A program made the translations under genes and the position numbers. The notes under the pieces are model-generated. The model saw only the letters and a list, made by a program, of their open reading frames with translations. It made no database searches and was not told the DNA's origin. From contig JAEUGJ010000010.1 of NCBI GenBank assembly GCA_016775335.1, forward strand, positions 210,903-265,343: a DNA stretch of 54,441 bases, read 5' to 3'. Below, one piece after another: positions 14,611 through 23,127 of this stretch (the stretch's first letter is position 1; every line of letters starts with the position of its first letter). Source of the stretch: Mogibacterium sp. GTDB taxonomy: Bacteria; Bacillota; Clostridia; Peptostreptococcales; Anaerovoracaceae.

Positions 14611-15573
14611 ATGAATTCATCCATCACCATGAACGCCTATGCGAAGATTAATCTTTCGCTGGAAGTGCTCCGGAGACGTCCGGACGGATATCACGATATT
14701 TTGTCCTTTATGCAAGATCTTGGACTTCACGATGTAGTAACTATGGGACTTACGGAAGATTCCTTGGGTATTTGCATGCAAAAATTTCCATCAAACAATT
14801 GCTTTATCCGGGGGGTTCGTGTAAAATTTTGTATGAATTACAGTGCAATCTCCCTGGGGCCGGACAACCTGGCATACCGGGGGGTGGAAGCGGTGCTGAA
14901 AGCGCTGCCGGAAGGCGGAACGCGTCCGGAAGAACTGTACCTCTTTGTGGACAAAAAACTGCCGGTAGCGGCAGGCATTGCCGGGGGAAGCGGCAATGCG
15001 GCTGGCTGCATGCTGGCGACCAACGCCCTTTGCGGAAATCCGTTCTCGCTGCGGGAACTGATGGAACTGGGCGCCTCGGTGGGAGCGGATGTTCCGTTCT
15101 CATTGATGATGAATGCGCGAAAGAACCGGGAAGTCTTTTCGGATTTGCCGGGAATCGAAGAAGCTTCGGTAGCTGCAGAAATTGAGGGAATCGGCGAAAT
15201 CGTTCGGCCGACGGAGCCGAAACCCTACGGAGTCATTCTGATGAATCCGGGAATCGGAGTATCCACGCGAGAGGTGTACGAAGCGTTGGATGCTCAGACC
15301 GGACGTTCGGTGGAAGAGAAACTTTTTTTTAACCGAATGGAAGAATACACCCTGAAGAAGTATCCGGAAGCGAAAGCGCTGAAGGACGCCATGGAGGCGA
15401 ATCTCCGGGCGGACCGGGTGCTGATGAGCGGCAGCGGACCCACAATGGTTGCATACTATAATTCGATGGCACAAGCCGAATCCGATTACCGAATGGCGAA
15501 AGATGCCCCATGGATTCGGGACAACTGGAAGATATGGTACACAGAAAGTGGAGAGATGTATGATGGACGTTGA
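14611..15573 (+). CDS. ispE: 4-diphosphocytidyl-2-C-methyl-D-erythritol kinase (divergent)
   Basis: A 320-residue GHMP kinase of the MEP isoprenoid pathway. The N-terminus AYAKINLSLEVLRRRPDGYH is diagnostic. The ATP-binding loop is PVAAGIAGGSGNAAG, and the C-terminal motif MSGSGPTMVA is intact. Two features are unusual. About 25 extra residues (roughly 50-78, Cys/Asn/Phe-rich and encoded by A+T-rich DNA) precede the conserved NLAYRG. The usual Gly-Gly-Thr-Ala segment after GADVPF is replaced by a longer MMNARKN-containing stretch before EGIGE. The total is about 35 residues above the usual length. AGGAGAG precedes the ATG. Its end overlaps the GntR gene. Confidence 0.88.
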   Translation: MNSSITMNAYAKINLSLEVLRRRPDGYHDILSFMQDLGLHDVVTMGLTEDSLGICMQKFPSNNCFIRGVRVKFCMNYSAISLGPDNLAYRGVEAVLKALPEGGTRPEELYLFVDKKLPVAAGIAGGSGNAAGCMLATNALCGNPFSLRELMELGASVGADVPFSLMMNARKNREVFSDLPGIEEASVAAEIEGIGEIVRPTEPKPYGVILMNPGIGVSTREVYEALDAQTGRSVEEKLFFNRMEEYTLKKYPEAKALKDAMEANLRADRVLMSGSGPTMVAYYNSMAQAESDYRMAKDAPWIRDNWKIWYTESGEMYDGR

Positions 15574-16225
15574 TTTGCAAATTCAGAAACCGTTGCGAGA
15601 ACTAGTATATCTGGAACTCAAACACAAGATCCTTACCGGCGAGATTAAGGCCAGAACGCGTTTGATGGAAATCGATCTGGCGGAGAGAATGAATGTCAGC
15701 CGAACACCGATCCGGGAGGCCATTCGAGAACTGGCGACGGATGGACTGGTGGTAATCGAGCCGAGACGGGGAGCCTACGTGTCAGATATTTCGGTCCAGA
15801 ACATGCTGGATATTTTTGAGGTGCGTGAAGATCTGGAAGGGTTGGCAGCCGGGCTGGCGGCGCAGCGGATTACAGAGGAAGAGAAGCTGGCGCTGAGCAA
15901 GATGCACCGGCTGTACGAGATGGCGGTGGAAGCCAGAGATAAAGAGGAAATCGTGGAATACGATGAGAAGTTCCACAACTTTATCGTGCGCTGCAGCCGG
16001 AACAACGTGCTGATTGAGCTGAGCCGGCAGGTGCAGGAATTGTCCATGCGGTTCCGGTACCTCTATTACGATGACGGAAACGTATTCGAACGGATTCCGA
16101 AGGAGCACAAGCATATTATGGAAGCAATCGTTTCCGGTGACGCGGAGAAGGCGCGCCGGGAAGCGGAAGAGCATATCAAAGACCTGAAGCAGTTCATTGT
16201 TGGGCTGGATAAGGTCACAAGATAG
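15560..16225 (+). CDS. GntR-family regulator with FCD effector domain
   Basis: A 221-residue regulator. Residues 10-75 form the winged helix (LMEIDLAERMNVSRTPIREAIRELATDGLV), and residues 85-215 form the all-helical FCD domain with its Asp/His metal-ligand pattern (DEKFHNFIV, HKHIMEAI). ATG codons at 15560 and 15563 are both possible; GGAGAG sits just before them. It starts inside the end of ispE (14-base overlap) and precedes carA by 118 bases. FCD regulators sense carboxylates or amino acids; control of the car genes is plausible but not shown. Confidence 0.9.
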   Translation: MMDVDLQIQKPLRELVYLELKHKILTGEIKARTRLMEIDLAERMNVSRTPIREAIRELATDGLVVIEPRRGAYVSDISVQNMLDIFEVREDLEGLAAGLAAQRITEEEKLALSKMHRLYEMAVEARDKEEIVEYDEKFHNFIVRCSRNNVLIELSRQVQELSMRFRYLYYDDGNVFERIPKEHKHIMEAIVSGDAEKARREAEEHIKDLKQFIVGLDKVTR

Positions 16226-16343
16226 ATTAAAAGAAAGAGAAAGGTCGCTATTTCAGGGGAATTTAGCAGGAGGTGATGAGATAGGTTAATTTCGCAAGGG
16301 TTATGAAACGTATGAAATGATGGTTTTTTGAAAGGAGATTACT

Positions 16344-17432
16344 TTGAATAAGGATAAGAAAGGCTATCTGATACTGGCGGATGGCACGATTCTGGAAGGT
16401 AGAAGGTTCGGAGCGGAACGGGATTCTATCGGCGAACTGGTCTTCACCACCGGCGTGGAAGGCTATGTGGAAACGCTGACGGACCCGAGCTACTGCGGAC
16501 AAATTGTCATGCAGACATTTCCGTTAATCGGAAATTACGGAATGATGGAAGAAGATTACGAGGGCAAATGCGCCCTGAAGGGATATGTGGTTCGGGAATA
16601 CTGCGATACCCCATCCAACTTCCGCTCGGAATACGATTTGGATACATTTTTGAAAAACAACGATGTGCCGGGAATTTGGGGCATCGACACCCGTGCGCTG
16701 ACCCGGAAAATTCGGGAGCACGGCGTAATGAACGCAATCATCTGCTCTGAGATTCCGGAAAATCTGGATGCAGTAAAAGAATATACAATTGTCAATGCCG
16801 TAAAGTCCGTTACCTGCGATGAGGCGTACACCGTTTCCCCGGAAGGAGAAGCAAAGTATCGCGTCACCCTGATCGATTACGGCGCAAAAAGAAATATCAT
16901 CCGCAAGCTGAACCGGTACGGATGTGAAGTTCGGGTGGTACCCAGCACCACTTCCGCCGAGGAGATTCTGGCAGACCGTCCGGACGGCGTAATGCTGTCC
17001 AACGGCCCGGGAGACCCGGCGGAAAATACCGGATGCATCGAAGAAATCCGGAAGCTGATGAACCGAGTTCCGATTTTCGGAATCTGTCTGGGACACCAGT
17101 TGCTGGCGCTGTCCCAGGGCGGCGAAACCTTTAAGCTGAAGTACGGACACCGGGGCGGAAATCAGCCGGCTACGGTCACCTTCGGCGAGAATTGCGGTCA
17201 TACTTTTATCACCACCCAGAACCACGGCTATGCGGTTCGCCCGGAGAGCCTGGAGGGAAAAGGGGAGGTCAGCTTCGTGAACGCCAATGACCGGACCTGT
17301 GAAGGAATGACCTATCCGGACAAACACGCATTTTCTGTACAATTTCATCCGGAGGCCCATGCGGGTCCTCACGATACGAGTTTTCTGTTTAAACAGTTCA
17401 TTGAGTTGATGGAGGAGTACAAAAATGCCTAA
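16344..17432 (+). CDS. carA: Carbamoyl-phosphate synthase small (glutaminase) subunit
   Basis: A 362-residue protein. The N-terminal half is the CPSase small-chain domain, and the C-terminal half is a class I glutamine amidotransferase with nucleophile Cys248 (FGICLGHQLLALS) and the His/Glu pair in FHPEAHAGPHD. It hydrolyses glutamine and passes ammonia to CarB for carbamoyl phosphate, used in pyrimidine and arginine synthesis. The start is TTG at 16344, chosen because AAAGGAG is seven bases upstream and GYLILADGT is the usual N-terminus. It overlaps carB by eight bases, so translation is coupled. Confidence 0.96.
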   Translation: MNKDKKGYLILADGTILEGRRFGAERDSIGELVFTTGVEGYVETLTDPSYCGQIVMQTFPLIGNYGMMEEDYEGKCALKGYVVREYCDTPSNFRSEYDLDTFLKNNDVPGIWGIDTRALTRKIREHGVMNAIICSEIPENLDAVKEYTIVNAVKSVTCDEAYTVSPEGEAKYRVTLIDYGAKRNIIRKLNRYGCEVRVVPSTTSAEEILADRPDGVMLSNGPGDPAENTGCIEEIRKLMNRVPIFGICLGHQLLALSQGGETFKLKYGHRGGNQPATVTFGENCGHTFITTQNHGYAVRPESLEGKGEVSFVNANDRTCEGMTYPDKHAFSVQFHPEAHAGPHDTSFLFKQFIELMEEYKNA

Positions 17433-20400
17433 GGATAAAAGTATTAAGAAAGTTCTAGTAATCGGTTCCGGACCGATTGTCATCGGCCAGGCGGCGGAAT
17501 TTGACTATGCCGGCGCCCAGGCCTGCCGGGTGCTGAAGGAGGAGGGCATCGATACGGTGCTGGTGAACTCCAACCCGGCCACCATCATGACGGATAAACA
17601 CCTGGCGGACGAAATCTATCTGGAGCCGCTGACGGTGGAAACCGTAAAGAGAATCATCGAGAAAGAGAAACCGGACGGCCTGTTGGCCGGACTGGGCGGA
17701 CAGACCGGATTGACCATTGCCATGCAGCTCTCCAAGGAGAACTGGCTGGAAGAGCACAACGTGCGCCTGCTGGGATCCAACGTGGATGCCATCGATAAGG
17801 CGGAAGACCGGGAGCTGTTCCGCGAGGTGATGGAAGAGATCGGCGAGCCTTGCGTGCCTTCCGGAATTGCGGAAGACCTGCAGACGGCGCTGGACATTGC
17901 GAAGGAAATCGGTTACCCGGTCATCGTGCGGCCTGCTTTTACCCTGGGCGGCAGTGGCGGCGGAATCGCTGAGACGGAAGAGGAACTGCGCATCATCGCA
18001 CAGAACGGACTGGATCAGTCCCCGATTACCCAGATTCTGGTGGAGAAGAGCATCGCCGGCTGGAAGGAAATCGAGTTCGAGACCATGCGGGATTCCATGG
18101 GCAACGTAATTCAAATCTGCCCGATGGAGAACCTGGATCCGGTGGGCGTGCACACGGGCGACTCCATCGTCGTGGCACCGACCCTGACTTTGGCGGACAA
18201 GGAGTTCCAGATGCTCCGTTCCGCAGCGCTGAGAATTATTTCGGCCCTGGGCATTGAAGGCGGCTGCAACTGCCAGTTTGCCCTGAACCCGAACAGCTTT
18301 GAGTACGCGGTAATCGAGGTGAACCCGAGAGTATCCCGGTCCTCGGCCCTGGCGTCCAAAGCCACCGGTTATCCGATCGCCAAGGTAACCACCCGAATCG
18401 CTTTGGGATACACCTTGGACGAAATCGTGAACGACGTCACCGGAAAGACCTGTGCGTGCTTCGAGCCGACGGTGGACTACGTGGCGCTGAAGGTGCCGAA
18501 GTGGCCGTTTGACAAATTCGCCGGATCCAGCCGGAAGCTGGGCACCCGGATGAAGGCTACCGGTGAGGTCATGTCCATCGCCAACTCCTTCGAGGCGGCG
18601 CTGATGAAGGCCATCCGTGGCGCGGAAATTTCCCTGGACACCCTGAACTTCGAGTACCAGGGCGACAAAACTCTGTTGGAACGGATTGACACCCAGGACG
18701 ACCACCGCATTTTCGCCATTTTCGAGGGCTTCAAGACGGGACAGGTTACCGTAGATCAGGTACACGACATCACGAAGATCGACCGCTGGTTCCTGAACAA
18801 AATCAAACATCTGGCGGATTTCGAACTGGAGCTGGCAGATTCGGCCAAAAATAAAGAACTTTCGGCAGAGGTGTACGAGGAAGCAAAGAAACTGGGCTAT
18901 ACCGACGAAGCGATTTGCCGGATTGCCGAAGTGGAAGAAGTTCCGGGCATGGACTTCAGCTATAAGATGGTAGACACCTGCGCCGCAGAATTCGATGCCA
19001 TGACTCCGTATTTCTATTCCACAACGGACAAGGAATGCGAGTCCAGAAGCTTCCGCCGCAGCGGAAAGCCGGTCATCATGGTACTGGGTTCCGGCCCGAT
19101 TCGAATCGGTCAGGGAATCGAGTTCGACTACTCGTCGGTACACTGCGTGTGGACGCTGCGGGAGATGGGCTACGACGTAGTTATCGTCAACAATAACCCG
19201 GAAACCGTATCCACGGACTACGACACGGCGAACCGCCTGTACTTCGAGCCGCTCCATCCGGAAGACGTGATGAACATCATCAAGGTGGAGAAACCGATTG
19301 GCGTCGTTGTGGCCTTCGGCGGTCAGACCGCCATCAAGCTGACCCAGTTCCTGCACGACAACGGAATTCAGATTCTGGGCACCTCCGCAGAGGGAATCGA
19401 TCTGGCGGAAGACAGAGGTAAGTTCGACGCTCTTCTGGAAAAATTCGGCATCAGCCGTCCGAAGGGTCAGAGCGTGACCGACCTGGAGGGCGCACTTCGG
19501 GCCGCAGAGGGAATCGGCTACCCGGTACTCCTGAGACCGTCCTACGTTATCGGCGGTCAGAACATGACCATCGCCGGGGACGAAGAGGATACCCGGAAGT
19601 ACATGGAGCGAATTTTGGAAAACTCCGACGACAACACGGTGCTGGTGGACAAATACATGCCGGGCATCGAACTGGAAGTAGACGTTATTTCCGACGGAGA
19701 GGATGTGCTGATTCCGGGAATCATGGAGCATATCGAGAAAGCCGGAATTCACTCCGGTGACTCCATCGCGGTATATCCGCCGTTCAATCTGTCAGATCGT
19801 CAGCTGAGACGAATTGTGGACATTTCCGAGAAACTGGCGTTGGCACTGGGCACCAAGGGTTTGGTCAATATTCAGTATCTCCAGTACAACGGAGAGCTGT
19901 ACGTCATCGAGGTGAACCCGAGAGCCTCCCGGACGGTACCGTACATCAGCAAGGTGTCCGGCGTACCGATGGTGGATCTGGCATCCCAGGTAATGCTGGG
20001 GGCAAAGCTGGAAGATCTGGGATACGGAACGGGATTGTACCGCACTCCGGCCTATGTGGCCGTAAAGGTTCCGGTATTCTCCTTCGAGAAACTCACCGAT
20101 GCCAACTCCATCTTGGGACCGGAAATGAAGTCCACGGGAGAAGTTCTGGGACTGGGCCGGACCATGAACGAAGCCCTGTTCAAAGGGCTGACCGCCGCCG
20201 GATTCACCGTGCCGCCGAGAAAATACGGAGAGGAGCACGGCGTGATGATTTCCGTTCAGAAACGGGATTATCCGGAAATTCTGCCGATCGCCATGAAACT
20301 GCACACCCTGGGAATGAAGCTTTATGCCACAAGAGGAACGGCAGAAGCCATCCGCACCATGGGTATCGAGGTAACTCAGGTGCAGAAGGCGCAGAAGAGC

Positions 20401-21480
20401 ACGGACATCATCGACCTGATGGAAAGCGGAAAGACCAGCTATATCATCTTCACCGGTCAGGCCAACGATGCGGCGCTGGGCGACTACACCGCCGTGCACA
20501 AGCGGGCGATGCAGCTGGGCATCCCTTGCCTCACCAGCGTGGATACCGCCGGTGCCCTGGTCAATATGATTGAATCCAGATATTCGGAGCAGAACACTGA
20601 GCTGGTGGACATCAACCACATGCGGGCAACCCACCGAAATGTATACTTTACAAAGCTTCACAGCTGCGGAAATGACTACATCGTGGTGGACAACTTCGAC
20701 GGACGGATTGAGGGACCGGAGTCCTTGTGCATCAGCCTGTGCGACCGCCACCGTTCCATCGGCGGCGACGGCATCGTTCTGGTGGAGAAGTCCCGGAAGG
20801 CCGATGTGAAGATGAGAGTCTTCTACAGCGACGGCACGGAAGGAGATGCCTGCGGAAACGGCATCCGCTGCGGTGCGAAATACGCCTACGAGCAGGGCCT
20901 CATCGGTCGGGATATGATGACGGTGGAAACCGTTAACGGTATCCAGAAACTGAAGCTGTTCATGAGAGACGGATGGGTGACATCGGTAATCATGTACGTG
21001 CCGGAAGATCAGTTCCTGTACGACCGCGATATGGAAAAGGCAGCCGCTGCCGACGCTTGCGTTCAGGAGAAGCTGGCGGCCGCCGGTGCAACGGCGCTGA
21101 AGACCAGCCGAATTGCCGGAGGCGGACTCCACTGCCAGATTTTCTGCGACTCCATCGATACCTTTGATATCGAGAAACTGGGGCCGGAAATCGAATATTC
21201 GGACATCTTCAATGCACCGGCATGCTTCGAGTTCATCAAGGTGGTGGATGCGTCCACCATCCGTCTGAAGATCTGGGACGGCGCCAACGGTGCGGTGCTC
21301 TCCAGCGCCAGTGCGGCATTCTGTGCCGCTCGCATGGCAGTGGAAGAGGGCTACTGCAGAGGAGATAAGGAGATTATCGTGGAGACGCCGGGAGGCGATA
21401 TCCTGGTGAACTTCCTGGAAGGCCAGATTAGCCTGACGGCCGAGGTGTCTTTCGCGTTCAGCGGTAAATTCTGGTATTAA
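17425..21480 (+). CDS. carB: Carbamoyl-phosphate synthase large subunit fused to a degenerate DapF-like domain
   Basis: A 1351-residue protein, about 280 longer than normal CarB. Residues 1-930 hold the two ATP-grasp synthetase halves (GSGPIVIGQAAEFDYAG near the start, GSGPIRIGQGIEFDYS in the second half), and about 935-1062 the MGS-like allosteric domain. From residue 1073 the frame continues as a full-length diaminopimelate-epimerase fold: FTKLHSCGND (1075-1084) and Cys1143 in DACGNG match the first active-site half. The second half is degenerate. Aligned without gaps to E. coli DapF, the catalytic Cys217 is Ser1294, Glu208-Arg209 are Asp1285-Gly1286, Asn64 is Tyr1134, Asn157 is Gly1234 and Asn190 is Cys1267. 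Met1066 has no ribosome site, so a separate DapF is unlikely. CarB activity is expected; epimerase activity is not. Confidence 0.95.
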   Translation: MPKDKSIKKVLVIGSGPIVIGQAAEFDYAGAQACRVLKEEGIDTVLVNSNPATIMTDKHLADEIYLEPLTVETVKRIIEKEKPDGLLAGLGGQTGLTIAMQLSKENWLEEHNVRLLGSNVDAIDKAEDRELFREVMEEIGEPCVPSGIAEDLQTALDIAKEIGYPVIVRPAFTLGGSGGGIAETEEELRIIAQNGLDQSPITQILVEKSIAGWKEIEFETMRDSMGNVIQICPMENLDPVGVHTGDSIVVAPTLTLADKEFQMLRSAALRIISALGIEGGCNCQFALNPNSFEYAVIEVNPRVSRSSALASKATGYPIAKVTTRIALGYTLDEIVNDVTGKTCACFEPTVDYVALKVPKWPFDKFAGSSRKLGTRMKATGEVMSIANSFEAALMKAIRGAEISLDTLNFEYQGDKTLLERIDTQDDHRIFAIFEGFKTGQVTVDQVHDITKIDRWFLNKIKHLADFELELADSAKNKELSAEVYEEAKKLGYTDEAICRIAEVEEVPGMDFSYKMVDTCAAEFDAMTPYFYSTTDKECESRSFRRSGKPVIMVLGSGPIRIGQGIEFDYSSVHCVWTLREMGYDVVIVNNNPETVSTDYDTANRLYFEPLHPEDVMNIIKVEKPIGVVVAFGGQTAIKLTQFLHDNGIQILGTSAEGIDLAEDRGKFDALLEKFGISRPKGQSVTDLEGALRAAEGIGYPVLLRPSYVIGGQNMTIAGDEEDTRKYMERILENSDDNTVLVDKYMPGIELEVDVISDGEDVLIPGIMEHIEKAGIHSGDSIAVYPPFNLSDRQLRRIVDISEKLALALGTKGLVNIQYLQYNGELYVIEVNPRASRTVPYISKVSGVPMVDLASQVMLGAKLEDLGYGTGLYRTPAYVAVKVPVFSFEKLTDANSILGPEMKSTGEVLGLGRTMNEALFKGLTAAGFTVPPRKYGEEHGVMISVQKRDYPEILPIAMKLHTLGMKLYATRGTAEAIRTMGIEVTQVQKAQKSTDIIDLMESGKTSYIIFTGQANDAALGDYTAVHKRAMQLGIPCLTSVDTAGALVNMIESRYSEQNTELVDINHMRATHRNVYFTKLHSCGNDYIVVDNFDGRIEGPESLCISLCDRHRSIGGDGIVLVEKSRKADVKMRVFYSDGTEGDACGNGIRCGAKYAYEQGLIGRDMMTVETVNGIQKLKLFMRDGWVTSVIMYVPEDQFLYDRDMEKAAAADACVQEKLAAAGATALKTSRIAGGGLHCQIFCDSIDTFDIEKLGPEIEYSDIFNAPACFEFIKVVDASTIRLKIWDGANGAVLSSASAAFCAARMAVEEGYCRGDKEIIVETPGGDILVNFLEGQISLTAEVSFAFSGKFWY
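20641..21477 (+). other. DapF-like C-terminal domain of the CarB fusion
   Basis: Encodes residues 1073-1351. Fold-defining motifs of both DapF halves are present (HRSIGGDG, VETPGGD, LTAEVSFAF), and the length is that of a complete epimerase. Only one of the two catalytic cysteines and few substrate-contact residues remain. Ser1294 is AGC, one base away from the Cys codon TGC. No stop, frameshift or composition change marks the junction. The domain may bind another ligand or stabilise the synthetase. Confidence 0.8.
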
Positions 21481-21507
21481 TAAAAATAAAAGGGAGAAAT
21501 CGCTGAG

Positions 21508-22989
21508 ATGGAAAAACAACCATGCAGTATTTTCAATGACGTTATCGGACCGGTGATGCGGGGACCGTCCAGTTCCCACGTCGCCGGCGCCGCCCGGATT
21601 GCGGATCTGGTTCGCCAGGCCATGCCGGGCAAAATCACCCATGTCCTCTGTGATTTCGACCCCACCGGTGCCCTGGCGGCATCCCATACCGGCCACGGAA
21701 CGGATATGGGGTTCGCTTGCGGTTTGCTGGGCATCCCGCTGTCCAACCCGCAGGTGGATCGGTATGAGGAGCTGGCAAAAGAAGCGGGCCTCTCCATCGA
21801 ATACCGCATCCTGGAATACGGTGCGGTTCATCCGGGAAACTACCGGATTCAGGCCACCGATGACCGGGGCAACTGCAGGCATTTCGAGGCAGTCGCTCTG
21901 GGAGGCGGCATGATTGAGATGCAGAAATACGAAGGCCACCCGGTGCAGGTGGGCGGCGACTATTACGAGGTTCTGATTCTGTCGGAGGCGGGCCTGGAGG
22001 AGAAGAAATTCTCCCGGCCGCGGACGGAGTCGGAACTTCGTGCGTTTCGGGAACGGGCCGGCGTAAAAGAAGTGGTATATCTGAAGCCGGTGCTGCCGAC
22101 GTTGTCCGGGGAGAACGTACGGGTGCCGTACCGAACAGCGGCAGAGCTTTTGGCTTATGCGGAGGAACATCCCATGGAACCCTGGGAGTATGCGGCTTAC
22201 TATGAAAGCTGCCGGGGCGGCAGAACCGTGGAGGAGGTCTTCCGTCAGATGGAAGAGGTTCTGGACGTGATGGAGGAATCCGTGGAAAACGGCCTCGCCG
22301 GAACCTACTATGAGGATCGGATTCTGGGTGCCCAGTCTCCGCTGGTGGCCGAGGCGGAGAAGGCGGGGCGGCTCCTGCCGGATGCGCCGCTGAATAGCGT
22401 GATTCGGTGCATCACGGCGGTGATGGAATCCAAGAGTTCCATGGGACTGATTGTGGCGGCGCCGACCTGCGGTTCCTGCGGCTGCCTGCCGGGGACGATT
22501 ATCGGGCTGGCGAAGGTGCTGGGATTCTCTCGCGAGGACTGCGTGAAGGCATTGTTGGTGGCAGGGTTAATCGGCGTGTTTTTCGGGGAACAGTCCACGT
22601 TTTCGGCGGAAGTTGGCGGTTGTCAGGTGGAATGCGGAGCCGGTTCGGGACTTGCGGCGGCAAGCATTGTGCAGCTCATGGGCGGCACGATTCGGGAGTG
22701 TGCGGATGCCGCTTCCGTGGCACTTCAGAACATTACGGGTCTGGCCTGCGACCCGGTCGGCAACCGTGTGGAGGTTCCTTGTCTGGGAAAAAACATCATG
22801 GCAGGAAGTAATGCCATCGCCAGCGCCAACATGATTCTATCGGGATTTGACAAAGTGGTGCCGTTGGATGAGACCATTCAGGCGATTTACGACATCGGCT
22901 TGTCCCTTCCGCTGGAACTTCGGTGCACATACGGCGGTCTGGGAAAAACCAAAACCGGACAGCGGCTCTGGCAAAAAATGAACAAATAA
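21508..22989 (+). CDS. sdaA: L-serine ammonia-lyase, iron-sulfur type, single chain
   Basis: A 493-residue enzyme converting L-serine to pyruvate and ammonia. The beta domain comes first (SIFNDVIGPVMRGPSSSHVAGAAR), with an ACT-like region after it, then the alpha domain with the 4Fe-4S cysteines (PTCGSCGCLPG, GCQVECGAGSG, LACDPVGNRVEVPC). Most Clostridia encode the two parts as separate sdaAB and sdaAA genes; here they are one chain, as in enteric bacteria. AAAGGGAG precedes the ATG 28 bases after the carB fusion. It fits amino-acid fermentation, feeding pyruvate to the adjacent metabolic genes. Confidence 0.92.
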   Translation: MEKQPCSIFNDVIGPVMRGPSSSHVAGAARIADLVRQAMPGKITHVLCDFDPTGALAASHTGHGTDMGFACGLLGIPLSNPQVDRYEELAKEAGLSIEYRILEYGAVHPGNYRIQATDDRGNCRHFEAVALGGGMIEMQKYEGHPVQVGGDYYEVLILSEAGLEEKKFSRPRTESELRAFRERAGVKEVVYLKPVLPTLSGENVRVPYRTAAELLAYAEEHPMEPWEYAAYYESCRGGRTVEEVFRQMEEVLDVMEESVENGLAGTYYEDRILGAQSPLVAEAEKAGRLLPDAPLNSVIRCITAVMESKSSMGLIVAAPTCGSCGCLPGTIIGLAKVLGFSREDCVKALLVAGLIGVFFGEQSTFSAEVGGCQVECGAGSGLAAASIVQLMGGTIRECADAASVALQNITGLACDPVGNRVEVPCLGKNIMAGSNAIASANMILSGFDKVVPLDETIQAIYDIGLSLPLELRCTYGGLGKTKTGQRLWQKMNK

Positions 22990-23043
22990 TGTGATAATTA
23001 CTAAACAAACAGCAAAAAGTTATTATATTAACACAAAAATCCA

Positions 23044-23072
23044 TAGAAATCCTTTCAAAAATGGTTTATACT
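23044..23072 (+). promoter_or_regulatory. Promoter of the HSDH-like SDR
   Basis: TAGAAA (23044-23049), 17-base spacer, TATACT (23067-23072), with a second TATACT overlapping five bases on. It shares a GGTT/TATACTATAC stretch with the region before the AhpD-like gene. Confidence 0.5.
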
Positions 23073-23127
23073 ATACTCGATGAAAAGATGATTGTATAGG
23101 ACGGAATGGTCCGGGAAGGAGTAATCT

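Noticed and set aside
17455..19752. 765-codon open frame antisense to carB
   Set aside because: Mirror frame of a highly expressed gene that rarely uses TTA, CTA and TCA codons; composition is His/Val/Gln-rich without any domain, and there is no ribosome site.
20600..20645. Separate dapF gene starting at the Met1066 codon
   Set aside because: No stop codon after carB and no Shine-Dalgarno sequence before the ATG; the frame is continuous, so a fusion is the simpler reading.
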